From positions 1-16,962 of the forward strand of contig JAVBMP010000058.1 of NCBI GenBank assembly GCA_031552315.1: DNA of 16,962 nucleotides. The letters are read 5' to 3'. This DNA comes from JAVBMP01 sp031552315. GTDB taxonomy: Bacteria > Desulfobacterota > Desulfovibrionia > Desulfovibrionales > Desulfovibrionaceae. Of this stretch, positions 6,839 to 15,668 are shown one piece after another. The stretch's first letter is position 1. Each line of letters starts with the position of its first letter. The notes below the pieces were generated by a model, which worked only from the letters and a program-made list of their open reading frames with translations, did no database searches and was not told the origin of the DNA. The translations under genes and the position numbers were made by a program.

Positions 6839-8140
6839 CTATTTTGTCTTTACAGCCGGGGCCAGCCAGGCGCGCAGGCGTTCTTCTTCTTCATCGCTCA
6901 GGGTAAGTTGGGAAACCTGGCAAAGTTCCACCGTGTGGTTAAAAAAGGCCATGGCCAGGGCCTTGGGCGTAATTTCCTTTTTGTCGTTCAGGTTATAGCC
7001 GCCGCGCGTAATGCCCGTAACCACAAAGTTTATGTGGGAACGGCTTATGGGCAGGCCTTCATCAATGCATTCTTCATGCACATGCTTGCCGGTTTCTGAA
7101 AGGATGAAGCCGTTGGATGAAACTTCTTCCGCCAGAATCCCGAACAGTTTGGTGTAATGATCCGGCTTCAGCAGGGGCAAATCTGTAATGCTGTGGATTT
7201 TTGTGGCCAGGCTGTAAATTTCCGGGTACTTGTTTTTAAATTCATCGCGGGTGCTGCCTTCTTCCGGCCTTTCATGCCTTTCCGGGTCATAGACAAAGCC
7301 CTGGCCTATGTTGGCAAATTCCAGCGGCACCAGGTTAAGGGATGTTACAAAATCGCGCACCCGGCCAAAACCGAACCAGTCGTTGCCGGCTTCCAGTTCC
7401 CGCTGCAAAATTTGTGAAATGGCGGGCAGGGGCACCGGGGAATTTGATTCGCCCACCAGATTTTTAATACATTCTATGGCGCGCACGCGTTTGGCCGGGG
7501 GCAGTTGCCCGGTCGGCTTTTGGTAGGCCGGGCGGCCGTCGTGGCTGTAATCTGTCTGGCGAAATTCCGACCGGCCTTCATCCACGCGCTGGTCCTGATT
7601 TTCTTCAAGCGCCTGGGAAATGAACCAGTCTTCACGTATGCGCCAGGAACTGGCGGCGGCATAGGCCGGTGACGTGTACCCGACCGAAAGCACCAGGGTG
7701 CGGCGGGCATGTTCTTGCAGGCGGATCAGCAGCGGGGTGAAGTCGGCGTCGCCGGAAAGGATGATAAATTCGTCAAAGCGGGTGGAATGGGCCAGGGCGT
7801 CCATGCAGTCCATAACCAGGTGGATGTCGGCGCTGGTTTTGCCCTGATTGGTAAGGGGCGGGCAATCCACCACCTGAAAGGCCGAACGGATGAAATATGG
7901 GCGGTATTCGTGGTAGCGGTGCGGGTTCAGGTAGCAGCAGCGTTTTAAAATGCGCCTTCTTACGCCGTCGCCGTAAAGCATGCGCAGGGCATGCCCTTCT
8001 ATCCAGCGCATCCAGCGCTGCGGCGAAGTGGCAAAGGCGTGGGCCAGGTCTGGGCCAAGTTCAAAGAGTCGAGTGAAAATGTTGTCAAAATCAACATACA
8101 GGGCACTGTAGACTTCATCATATGCGTTAAATTTAGGCAT
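6839..8140 (-). CDS. NYN-domain putative ribonuclease with LOTUS (OST-HTH) domain
   Basis: This 433-residue soluble protein has a NYN (PIN-like, LabA/DUF88) nuclease domain at about residues 10-175. The acidic site expected for metal-dependent RNA cleavage is intact: D17 and D19 (YVDFDN), D105 (SADIHLVMD), and D131/D133 (LSGDADF). After a charged linker, residues about 218-290 look like a LOTUS/OST-HTH winged helix, a domain family known to bind RNA. Residues 303-382 form a second compact region (LLKPDHYTKLF, GLPISRSHINFVVTGI, RGGYNL), possibly another winged helix. The start is firm: AAGGAGG lies five bases before the ATG. It lies 114 bases downstream of uvrA in the same direction and may share its transcript. 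The RNA target is unknown. Confidence 0.85.
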   Translation of the reverse strand: MPKFNAYDEVYSALYVDFDNIFTRLFELGPDLAHAFATSPQRWMRWIEGHALRMLYGDGVRRRILKRCCYLNPHRYHEYRPYFIRSAFQVVDCPPLTNQGKTSADIHLVMDCMDALAHSTRFDEFIILSGDADFTPLLIRLQEHARRTLVLSVGYTSPAYAAASSWRIREDWFISQALEENQDQRVDEGRSEFRQTDYSHDGRPAYQKPTGQLPPAKRVRAIECIKNLVGESNSPVPLPAISQILQRELEAGNDWFGFGRVRDFVTSLNLVPLEFANIGQGFVYDPERHERPEEGSTRDEFKNKYPEIYSLATKIHSITDLPLLKPDHYTKLFGILAEEVSSNGFILSETGKHVHEECIDEGLPISRSHINFVVTGITRGGYNLNDKKEITPKALAMAFFNHTVELCQVSQLTLSDEEEERLRAWLAPAVKTK

Positions 8141-8254
8141 GTTGCCCTCCTTGTGGTTTTACTTCCTCCCCCTTGCAAGTGTACGTTCCCCCCGGAACGG
8201 TTTGGCGTTGTTTACAGGCGTTTGCGCGTGGTATTTTGACCGCTGTTTTCTCCT

Positions 8255-11176
8255 TTATTTTTTCTTGGCGCGGCCAAAAAACTCCTTCCGTTCACGGCGC
8301 AAAAAGCCGCCGGTAATTGATGCCTTGTCAAGCACAATGCTTTCCGGCGTGCCGGCGGCCACAATGCGTCCGCCGTTTTCCCCGCCGCCCGGGCCAAGGT
8401 CTATAACGTGGTCAGACGCGCAAATGACGTCCGTGTTATGTTCTATTACCACCACGCTGGCCCCCAATTCCACCAACTGGTGCAGCACCCCTATGAGTTT
8501 GCCCACCTCATGCATGTGCAGACCGGTTGTTGGTTCATCAAGGATGTAAATGGTGCCGGGCAGGCTACGCTTGCCCAGTTCACGCGAAATTTTGATGCGC
8601 TGCGCCTCGCCGCCGGAAAGGGTAGTGGCGGGCTGCCCAAGGCGCAAATAACCCAGGCCCACTTCTTCCAAAATGGCCAGGCGGCGTTCCAGCGCCGGGT
8701 AATTTTCAAAAAAGCCCCGGGCCTGCTGCACGGTAAGGTCAAGCACTTCCGCAATGTTCAGGCCCTTGTAGCGCACTTCAAGGGTTTCATGGTTATAGCG
8801 CAGGCCCTTGCACACGTCGCAGGTGACAAAAACATCCGGCAGGAAGTGCATTTCAATGCGCAGCTGCCCGTCGCCGCTACAGGCCTCGCACCGGCCGCCG
8901 CGCACGTTGAAGCTGAAACGGCCGGACTGGTAGCCGCGCTTTTTGGCGTCTGGCGTAAGGGCGAAGATGTTGCGTATTTCATCAAAAATTTTGGTGTAGG
9001 TGGCCGGGTTGGAACGGGGCGTGCGGCCAATTGGGGTCTGGTCTATAATGACCACCCGTTCAATGCCTTCATGCCCGCTTATGCCGCCTATGCTGCCGGG
9101 GTTTTCCGCCTTCATGCCCTGGGCCAGGGCCAGGTGCTTGTAAAGGCTGTCCACCACCAAAGAGCTTTTGCCGGAACCGGAAACCCCGGTCACGCAGGTC
9201 AGCACGCCCAGGGGAATGGAGCAGTCTATGCCGCGCAGGTTGTTTGTGGTGACGTTTTTCAGCACCAGCTCGCCCTTGGCCGGGCGGCGGCTTTCCGGCA
9301 TGGCGATGGAAAGGTCGCCGCGCAGGTATTTGGCGGTAAGGGAATCTTCAGACCGCATAAGGTCCGCCACCGGGCCGCAAAACACCAGGTTGCCCCCTTG
9401 CGCGCCGGAACCGGGGCCAAGTTCTATGACGGTATCGGCCTCTTTTATGGTGGCTTCATCATGTTCCACCACCAGCACGGTGTTGCCGCGCTGTTGCAGG
9501 TCGCGCAGGGTTTTGATCAAGCGTTCGTTATCCACCGGGTGCAGGCCTATGGAAGGCTCGTCCAGCACGTAGGTAACGCCCACCAGGCCGGAACCCAGTT
9601 GGGAAGCCAGGCGGATGCGCTGGGCCTCGCCGCCGGAAAGGGTGGCCATGTTGCGGGCCAGAGAAATATATTCCAGCCCCACGTTGGTCATAAATGCCAG
9701 GCGGTGCAAGAGTTCCTTCAAAAGCGGTTCCGCAATAAGCACCTGGCGGCCCTTGAAGGAACGGGAACGCAGCCAGGCCAGCGCTCTTTCAACGGAAAGG
9801 GAGCAAAATTCATAGATGTTCAGGTCGTCCACCTTCACGGACAGGGCTTCCGGCTTCAGGCGCGCGCCCCGGCATTCCGGGCAGGCCGTGCTTTGGCGGT
9901 AGCGGGAAAGGTATTCCCGCCAGGCGTCGCCGTACTGCATGCCCTTTTCCAGGTGGGCGATAAGGCCCGGCCATTCGCCCTTTACGCTTTTGCCGCTTTT
10001 GCCAGCGCGTTTTTTGTCGCTTTCCTTCAAGGGGACGGAACCGCCCATCCAGTTGCGGCGCAGGCCGCTGTCGTCTGGCCGCGCGGCGCTGCCGTCCTCA
10101 TTTTCCCCATAGAACAGGGCATCCATGGCGTCCGGGCTGAAGTCGGCCAGCGGGGTATCAAGGGTAAAACCCCAGCGTTTGCCCAGGGCTTGCAGGGCCA
10201 CGCTGTAGCGTTCAAACACCTTGGGGTTTTTCCAGGGCAGCAGGGCGCCGTTATTCAGGGCAAGGCCCTTGTTGGGGGCTATAAGGGCGGGTTCAAAGTA
10301 ATCTACACTGCCCAGGCCCAGGCAGCGCGGGCAGGCCCCTTGCGGCCCGTTGAAGGAAAAAAGCTGCGGGCTTAGGGCGGGCAGGCTTATGTGGCACTTG
10401 GGGCAGGCGGATTCTGTGCTTAGTATGGTCTCTGTGGATTTTTCCGGGTCATTGGCGTCCTGTTGGGCAACAATGATGCGCCCTTCACCGTACTTCAGCG
10501 CCAGTTCAACGGAATCGGCCAGGCGGCCGCGTATGCCTTCACGCAGGACAATGCGGTCTATGACCAGTTCCATTTTGTGTTTTTTGTTTTTATCCAGCGG
10601 GGGCACTTCTTCCAGCGTGTAAATTACCCCGTTTACCCGCACGCGGGCAAAGCCTTCCGCCTTCAGCTTTTTCAACCGGTCGGCCTGGGTGCCTTTTTGA
10701 TGTTCCACCAGGGGGGCCATTATGATGCAGCGCGCCCCGTCGCCCATGTCAAGAATATCCGCTATAATTTCGTCTGTGGCGCGAGATTCAATAGGGTCGC
10801 CGCATTGCGGGCAGTACATGCGGCCAAGGCGGGCGTAAAAAACGCGCAAAAAGTCATATACCTCTGTCACTGTGCCCACAGTGGAACGCGGGTTGCGGGT
10901 TGCGCTTTGCTGTTCAAGCGAAATGGCGGGGGAAAGGCCTTCAATTTTATCCACGGCCGGTTTGTCCATTTGCGGCAAAAACTGGCGGGCATAGGCGGAA
11001 AGAGATTCCACATAGCGGCGTTGGCCCTCTGCATAAACAATGTCAAAGGCCAGGGTGGACTTGCCGGAACCGGAAGGCCCGCAAACCACAACAAGTTCAT
11101 CGCGTGGAATATCCAGGGTTATATTTTTAAGGTTGTGCTGTTTGGCGCCTTCAATATGTATACTGTGTTTATTCAT
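8255..11176 (-). CDS. uvrA: Excinuclease ABC subunit A (UvrA)
   Basis: UvrA is the damage-sensing ATPase of nucleotide excision repair. As a dimer it scans DNA, loads UvrB and leaves. The 973 residues are slightly longer than E. coli UvrA (940). Two ABC modules are complete: Walker A GPSGSGKS at 33-40 and GVSGSGKS at 664-671, with LSGGEAQR signatures near 512 and 852. Zinc modules appear at about 257/281 (ACPKC, ACPRC) and 762-788 (CEAC, CDVC), as in the family. Extra CxxC pairs occur in YCPQCG and ACPECRG. A Lys/Gly/Ser-rich linker (DKKRAGKSGKSVKG) in the first half accounts for part of the extra length. No strong Shine-Dalgarno precedes the ATG. Damage control by LexA is possible from the upstream palindrome. 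Confidence 0.98.
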   Translation of the reverse strand: MNKHSIHIEGAKQHNLKNITLDIPRDELVVVCGPSGSGKSTLAFDIVYAEGQRRYVESLSAYARQFLPQMDKPAVDKIEGLSPAISLEQQSATRNPRSTVGTVTEVYDFLRVFYARLGRMYCPQCGDPIESRATDEIIADILDMGDGARCIIMAPLVEHQKGTQADRLKKLKAEGFARVRVNGVIYTLEEVPPLDKNKKHKMELVIDRIVLREGIRGRLADSVELALKYGEGRIIVAQQDANDPEKSTETILSTESACPKCHISLPALSPQLFSFNGPQGACPRCLGLGSVDYFEPALIAPNKGLALNNGALLPWKNPKVFERYSVALQALGKRWGFTLDTPLADFSPDAMDALFYGENEDGSAARPDDSGLRRNWMGGSVPLKESDKKRAGKSGKSVKGEWPGLIAHLEKGMQYGDAWREYLSRYRQSTACPECRGARLKPEALSVKVDDLNIYEFCSLSVERALAWLRSRSFKGRQVLIAEPLLKELLHRLAFMTNVGLEYISLARNMATLSGGEAQRIRLASQLGSGLVGVTYVLDEPSIGLHPVDNERLIKTLRDLQQRGNTVLVVEHDEATIKEADTVIELGPGSGAQGGNLVFCGPVADLMRSEDSLTAKYLRGDLSIAMPESRRPAKGELVLKNVTTNNLRGIDCSIPLGVLTCVTGVSGSGKSSLVVDSLYKHLALAQGMKAENPGSIGGISGHEGIERVVIIDQTPIGRTPRSNPATYTKIFDEIRNIFALTPDAKKRGYQSGRFSFNVRGGRCEACSGDGQLRIEMHFLPDVFVTCDVCKGLRYNHETLEVRYKGLNIAEVLDLTVQQARGFFENYPALERRLAILEEVGLGYLRLGQPATTLSGGEAQRIKISRELGKRSLPGTIYILDEPTTGLHMHEVGKLIGVLHQLVELGASVVVIEHNTDVICASDHVIDLGPGGGENGGRIVAAGTPESIVLDKASITGGFLRRERKEFFGRAKKK

Positions 11177-11230
11177 AATAATATATGCAAAATAGCCAGG
11201 TTAAGATTTATGAACAGGAAATATATTTTT

Positions 11231-11243
11231 CTGTATACCACAG
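11231..11243. promoter_or_regulatory. Possible operator palindrome upstream of uvrA
   Basis: CTGTATACCACAG has the inverted arms CTGT and ACAG with five bases between, 54 bases before the uvrA ATG. On the minus strand a TATATT hexamer follows five bases later, so the site would overlap a promoter. LexA boxes in many bacteria use CTGT...ACAG arms, but the E. coli spacing is eight, so the assignment is tentative. Confidence 0.25.
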
Positions 11244-11317
11244 CGTGGAAAAAAAAATAGGGGGTAGGGCGATTTTTTTTAAAAAATATTCTTCTTAATT
11301 AAGCACATGCCGAAATA

Positions 11318-11333
11318 TGGCACTGGCCCTGCC
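11318..11333 (+). promoter_or_regulatory. Candidate sigma-54 (-24/-12) promoter for the kinase operon
   Basis: TGGCACTGGCCCTGCC matches the sigma-54 consensus TGGCAC-G-N4-TTGCW with exact GG-N10-GC spacing. The mismatches are at the G after TGGCAC, the first T of TTGC and the final W. A start near 11344 would leave a leader of about 250 bases before the kinase ATG. No activator site was identified. Confidence 0.3.
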
Positions 11334-11581
11334 TTAAGGGGCAGGCGGTGAAACAATGAAAAAAGTGTACCCTTCGAGTCCAATTATGTAGCAAAAAGAT
11401 TTTTATGAAGCAAGAAAAAATTCCGCCCCAGCCTGGCCCGGCAGAATAGATTTTATGGCAAGCTACCGAGACTATAAAAATATTCCCACGGGCATCTGGA
11501 CGCATTATTTTTCTTGTGGTATATGTTCATGCCATAAGCTGTATTTAATTTTGCTGTATTGTTTTGCTGCTATCTATTTTC

Positions 11582-11586
11582 AGGAG
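11582..11586 (+). promoter_or_regulatory. Ribosome binding site that fixes the kinase start
   Basis: AGGAG lies five bases before the ATG at 11592. The reading frame is open further upstream to a TTG at 11559, but that start has no ribosome site and would add 11 residues that include this site. Confidence 0.8.
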
Positions 11587-11591
11587 CGGAT

Positions 11592-14500
11592 ATGCCTTTT
11601 TCTGGAATGTCGCTTGTGACAGCCATGGATAATTTCAAATTCGGTATGGTGGCGTCTGTAGCGCTGCGCAATGCTGAAGGGGTTATCGTTGACTTTGCGG
11701 TAAGCTACGCCAACCGGGCCGCCTGCCAAACCTATGGCAAAACGCCGGAAGAGCTTCGGGGCAGAATTTTTTCCCAAATGGTCGGGCTGCGGCGCTATGA
11801 ATTTATTTTCAAACTGATGTGCCAGGTTGTGGAAAGCGGCCAGCCAACCGCCTTTTATGATAAAGTGGCCAAAACGTCAGGTGAAGGGTACCGTTGCCTG
11901 CATATTGAAATGGCCCCGCAAGATGACGGCGTGCTGATTGTCTGGCACGAGCTTTCTCCCTTCCGGGACGAGGTGGCTGTGGCGGAGTTCTTTTTGAAGG
12001 AACATTCCGACGTGTCCCCCCGGCTGATATTTTTTATAGACAGCAACGGGCAGTTCCGTTTTTTCAACAAGGCCTGGCTGAACTACCGGGGCTGCGCGCT
12101 GGAAGAAGAGCTGGAAAAAAGCCCGTTGCGCATTTTCAACCCGGCGGATCTTAAACCGTTTTTTGGTGCCTTGCGCTATGATGACCGGTATACGGAACCC
12201 GGCCAGGTGGAATTTCGGCTTATGGGGGCCAATGGCCAGTATGCCTGGTTCAGCGCTGTGCTGTTGCCCAAATTCGCCATAGATGGGGTTTATGCGGGCA
12301 CCATAGGTTATTGTACCGATATTACAGAAAAAAAGCTTTTCAACGAACACGCGCAAAAGTACAGCGCCATCAGTTCTTCCACCAAGCTGGGCATTTTTAC
12401 CAAAAACATCGCCAATGTAATAACAGAATGGAGCATAGGGGCGGAACTTCTTACCGGATACAAGGCGGAAGAGGTAATAGGCAGAACATCTGAAAGCTTT
12501 GTAAGTGTATACCAGCGGGAAGAAGCCCTGCTGATAAGCGCCCAGATGCGCAATGACCACAGCTGCCTGCACGAGCGCATTGAAATACGGAAGAAAGACG
12601 GTTCCAGAATGCTTACCTCTTCCACCTTCACGCCGCTTATCGGGGCAAATAACGACGTGCAGGGTTCCATTGTAATTTTCCGCGATATAACGGAAGAAAT
12701 TCAGGCGGAAACCAAGGCCAGGAATTTTTCCGCCATGCTGTCGTCCGCCGATGCCGGCATACTCATACGCGATGCCGACGGCATTATTGTGGAATGGAAC
12801 GCCGGGGCGCAGAATATTTTGGGCTATTCACGCAATGAGGTTATAGGGCAAACCCCGGAAATTTTTGTCCCGGCGGAAAGCGCCGGCGAAATAGCGGACA
12901 TTGACAGGCGCGTCGCCCGGGGGGAACATATTACCCATGCGGAAGTGCTGCGCGTGCACAAAAAAGGCCACCGCCTGTACTGTTCCGCCTCTTTTACCCC
13001 CACCTTTGACGAGGAAGGCAACCTGGCCAACACAGTCATAATTTTCCATGACATAACGGAAAAAAAGCAGGTGGAGGAAAAGGCCAAAAACATGGCCGCC
13101 ATATTTTCCACCGCGGACGCGGGCATTATCATCAAAGACCTGTATGGCCGCATTTTGGAATGGAACATAGGGGCCACCAACATCATGGGCTATGAAGCCT
13201 GTGAGGTGCTGGGCAACAGCACGGAATTTTACGCCCCGCCAGACCAGTATGAAAACATCGCGGAAATGAACAACCGCATCCGCCAGGGCGAACACGTGCT
13301 GCATTGTGAAGTGGTGCGCATGCACAAAGATGGCCGCCGCATACATTGTTCATCATCCTACACGCCCATTCGGGACCGGGGCGGCAATATCACCGGATCT
13401 CTGGCTATTTTTCACGATATTTCAGAAAAAAAGAACATTGAGCTAATGCACAAAATGGCGGAGGAAGAATTGCAAAAGGCCTATAACGACATGGCCGCAA
13501 TTCTAAGTGAAATTCCCGCGCCCATTTGCGTTGTAGGCAAGGCGGATTTGCGCATCCTGGGCGTGAACGCGGCCTTTTTGACCATGTGCGGGGCCGCTGC
13601 GCCGGAAGAAATGCTGGGCAGCTCCGCCCTGAATCTGGTTAGAGATTTTGAAGACAACGGGCCGTTCAAGCTGCGGGAAACGATGCGGGACAGCGCCAAT
13701 ATGCCCGCGCATTTTGTGAAGATTGACGGCGCCTTCATAGATGTGGAAATTTTTGCGTCATCTTTGGTTTACAAAGACCAGGACGCCTTTGCCGTCTACT
13801 TCATAGACCTTACGCGCCAGCAACAGCAGGCCCAGGCCTTGCGCCGGGCCGTTGAAGTGGCGGAAGAAGCCTCCAGGGTCAAAAGCACCTTTTTGGCCAA
13901 TATGAGCCATGAAATGCGCACCCCGCTAAACGGGGTAATAGGCTTTGCGGAACTTGCGCTGGACGACGCGGGCCTGCCGGACCGCACCCGCAATTACCTG
14001 AACAAGATAAAAATCAGCGCCGACGCCCTGCTGGACATCATAAACGAGGTGCTTGACATCTCCAAAATAGAAGCCGGCAAGGTGGAACTGGAAAAAATAC
14101 CCTTCACCCTGGCCGATGTCTTCCGCCACTGTGAAACAATAAGCAGCCCCAAGGCCATGGAAAAGGGCATTCTGCTCTATTTTTACGCCGATTCCCCCAA
14201 CCTGCGCCTTTTGGGCGACCCTACCCGTTTGCGCCAGGTGTTGCTGAACCTGCTTTCCAACGCCATAAAGTTCACCTCAAAAGGCGTGGTCAAGCTGTTT
14301 TCTTCTTTTGAAGCCCTGCCGGACAACCGTTACCGCCTGCAATTTGAAGTCAAGGACAGCGGCATCGGCATGACCCCGGAGCAGTTGGACAAAATTTTCA
14401 AACCCTTTATACAGGGCGATGACAGCACCACCCGGCGCTATGGCGGCACCGGGCTTGGCCTTAGCATAACGCAAAGCCTTTTGGAACTTATGGGCGGCGC

Positions 14501-15668
14501 GTTGCGGGTAGAAAGCAAACCCGGCGCGGGCAGCGTTTTTTCCTTCACGCTGGAATTTGAAGGCGCCCCCGGGCAAGATAAAAAAAGCGTGGAAAGCGCC
14601 TTGCCCCCAAGCCAGCGCCCGGTGTTTGAAGGTGAAGTGCTGATATGTGAAGATAACGAGGTAAACCAGCAAGTTATATGTGGGCACCTTGCCCGCATCG
14701 GGCTGGAACCCACAGTGGCCGCCAACGGACAGTTGGGGGTGGAAGCGGTGGAGGCCCGGCGTAAGGCGGGGCAAGCGCCCTTTGACCTTATCCTTATGGA
14801 CATACACATGCCGGTTATGGACGGGCTGGAAGCCGCCGACCTGTTGCGGAGCATGGGCAACAGCACGCCGGTAATAGCCATGACGGCCAACGTAATTTCC
14901 AGCTACAAAGAACATTATATGGAACACGGCCTGATGGATTACTTGGGTAAGCCGTTCAATTCAAATGAATTGTGGACTTGCCTGATGAAGTATATTACCC
15001 CGCTGGGCTTTATAAGCCTGCATGAAACGCCGGGGGCGGAAGCCCAGCCATCCGGTTCCGGCCTTATCAACCGCGCGGTGGGCCTTGAACGGGCCGCCGG
15101 CGATGCGGCGCTTTACCAGCGTTTGCAGGCCAGTTTTTTAAAGGCCAACCGTAACGGCCTGCGTGAACTGCGCCAGGCTGTGGCGGCGGGGGAAGGCAAA
15201 GTGGCCCACCGGCTGGCGCACACCCTTAAAAGCATTGCCGCCACCATTGGCGCGTTGCCCCTTGCCGATGCCGCCCACGCGCTTGAAGAAGCCCTGCTTG
15301 AACCCAAAGGCCAAGACATACAGGCGCTTATGGATGCGGCGGAAACAGACCTTGCGGCTGTGCAGGCGGAACTTGCCGAGCAGATCATGCCGGATGCGAA
15401 GCGCCCGGATTCCGCCGGGAAACTGAACCACAAAGCGGCGCTGGAATTTTTGCTTCGCCTTGAACCATTGCTGGAAAGCGGCAATTCTGCCTGCCTGGAA
15501 ATGCTGGAAGAAGCCGCCGCGCTTCTGGCCCCCCTGGGTGAAGCCTGTGAACTGCTGCTGGCCCGCATGGAAGATTTTGACTTTGCCCCGGCTTATGAAG
15601 TGCTGCTTGAACTGAAAAGGCGGCTTGAAAAACATGCAACCCCAAAATCGGGCAGCGCGGTGTCCTGA
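11592..15668 (+). CDS. Soluble multi-PAS hybrid histidine kinase (HisKA-HATPase-REC-HPt)
   Basis: This 1358-residue sensor kinase has no signal peptide or membrane segment, so it should sense a cytoplasmic cue. About six PAS units occupy residues 12-745. The third to fifth (about 254-375, 376-498, 499-622) are near-duplicates ending in FRDIT/FHDIT/FHDIS-EK. Then follow HisKA with the phospho-acceptor H773 (NMSHEMRTPLNG), HATPase_c with N890 (LLSNAIKF), DSGIGM near 922 and GGTGLGLS near 951. A REC domain follows with D1070 (LMDIHMPVMDG), then an HPt domain with H1210 (AHTLKSIAATIGA). A helical tail of about 100 residues ends the protein. All phosphorelay residues are present. Its stop codon overlaps the next ATG by one base, so it is translationally coupled to the diguanylate cyclase. 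The signal is unknown. Confidence 0.93.
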   Translation: MPFSGMSLVTAMDNFKFGMVASVALRNAEGVIVDFAVSYANRAACQTYGKTPEELRGRIFSQMVGLRRYEFIFKLMCQVVESGQPTAFYDKVAKTSGEGYRCLHIEMAPQDDGVLIVWHELSPFRDEVAVAEFFLKEHSDVSPRLIFFIDSNGQFRFFNKAWLNYRGCALEEELEKSPLRIFNPADLKPFFGALRYDDRYTEPGQVEFRLMGANGQYAWFSAVLLPKFAIDGVYAGTIGYCTDITEKKLFNEHAQKYSAISSSTKLGIFTKNIANVITEWSIGAELLTGYKAEEVIGRTSESFVSVYQREEALLISAQMRNDHSCLHERIEIRKKDGSRMLTSSTFTPLIGANNDVQGSIVIFRDITEEIQAETKARNFSAMLSSADAGILIRDADGIIVEWNAGAQNILGYSRNEVIGQTPEIFVPAESAGEIADIDRRVARGEHITHAEVLRVHKKGHRLYCSASFTPTFDEEGNLANTVIIFHDITEKKQVEEKAKNMAAIFSTADAGIIIKDLYGRILEWNIGATNIMGYEACEVLGNSTEFYAPPDQYENIAEMNNRIRQGEHVLHCEVVRMHKDGRRIHCSSSYTPIRDRGGNITGSLAIFHDISEKKNIELMHKMAEEELQKAYNDMAAILSEIPAPICVVGKADLRILGVNAAFLTMCGAAAPEEMLGSSALNLVRDFEDNGPFKLRETMRDSANMPAHFVKIDGAFIDVEIFASSLVYKDQDAFAVYFIDLTRQQQQAQALRRAVEVAEEASRVKSTFLANMSHEMRTPLNGVIGFAELALDDAGLPDRTRNYLNKIKISADALLDIINEVLDISKIEAGKVELEKIPFTLADVFRHCETISSPKAMEKGILLYFYADSPNLRLLGDPTRLRQVLLNLLSNAIKFTSKGVVKLFSSFEALPDNRYRLQFEVKDSGIGMTPEQLDKIFKPFIQGDDSTTRRYGGTGLGLSITQSLLELMGGALRVESKPGAGSVFSFTLEFEGAPGQDKKSVESALPPSQRPVFEGEVLICEDNEVNQQVICGHLARIGLEPTVAANGQLGVEAVEARRKAGQAPFDLILMDIHMPVMDGLEAADLLRSMGNSTPVIAMTANVISSYKEHYMEHGLMDYLGKPFNSNELWTCLMKYITPLGFISLHETPGAEAQPSGSGLINRAVGLERAAGDAALYQRLQASFLKANRNGLRELRQAVAAGEGKVAHRLAHTLKSIAATIGALPLADAAHALEEALLEPKGQDIQALMDAAETDLAAVQAELAEQIMPDAKRPDSAGKLNHKAALEFLLRLEPLLESGNSACLEMLEEAAALLAPLGEACELLLARMEDFDFAPAYEVLLELKRRLEKHATPKSGSAVS

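Larger units (their letters stand above)
11177..11591. other. Divergent intergenic control region between uvrA and the hybrid kinase
   Basis: This 415-bp AT-rich stretch separates two genes pointing away from each other and must hold both promoters. I see a short CTGT/ACAG palindrome on the uvrA side, a sigma-54-like sequence near the middle, and a small inverted repeat (CCTGCC/GGCAGG, 11328-11345) overlapping the latter. A short minus-strand open frame at 11299-11505 has no ribosome site or recognisable protein. No riboswitch fold was recognised. Confidence 0.7.

Noticed and set aside
8184..8199. CGTTCC/GGAACG hairpin in the uvrA-NYN gap as a terminator
   Set aside because: Only a 6-bp stem with no T-run on either strand, so it is too weak to claim.
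8408..10375. 655-codon open frame on the plus strand, antisense to uvrA
   Set aside because: uvrA on the other strand is a complete, motif-rich gene. The antisense frame is Ala/Gly/His/Gln-rich with no domain or ribosome site, as expected from biased codon use in the real gene.
11299..11505. 68-codon minus-strand frame in the uvrA-kinase spacer
   Set aside because: No ribosome site, no recognisable features, and it covers the likely promoter region.
11345..11591. Leader of the kinase considered as a c-di-GMP riboswitch because the operon makes c-di-GMP
   Set aside because: I could not find the conserved GEMM core or a matching stem arrangement. A covariance-model search (Infernal with GEMM-I/II) would settle it.
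11559..11591. TTG at 11559 as start of the hybrid kinase
   Set aside because: The ATG at 11592 has AGGAG five bases upstream; the TTG start has none.
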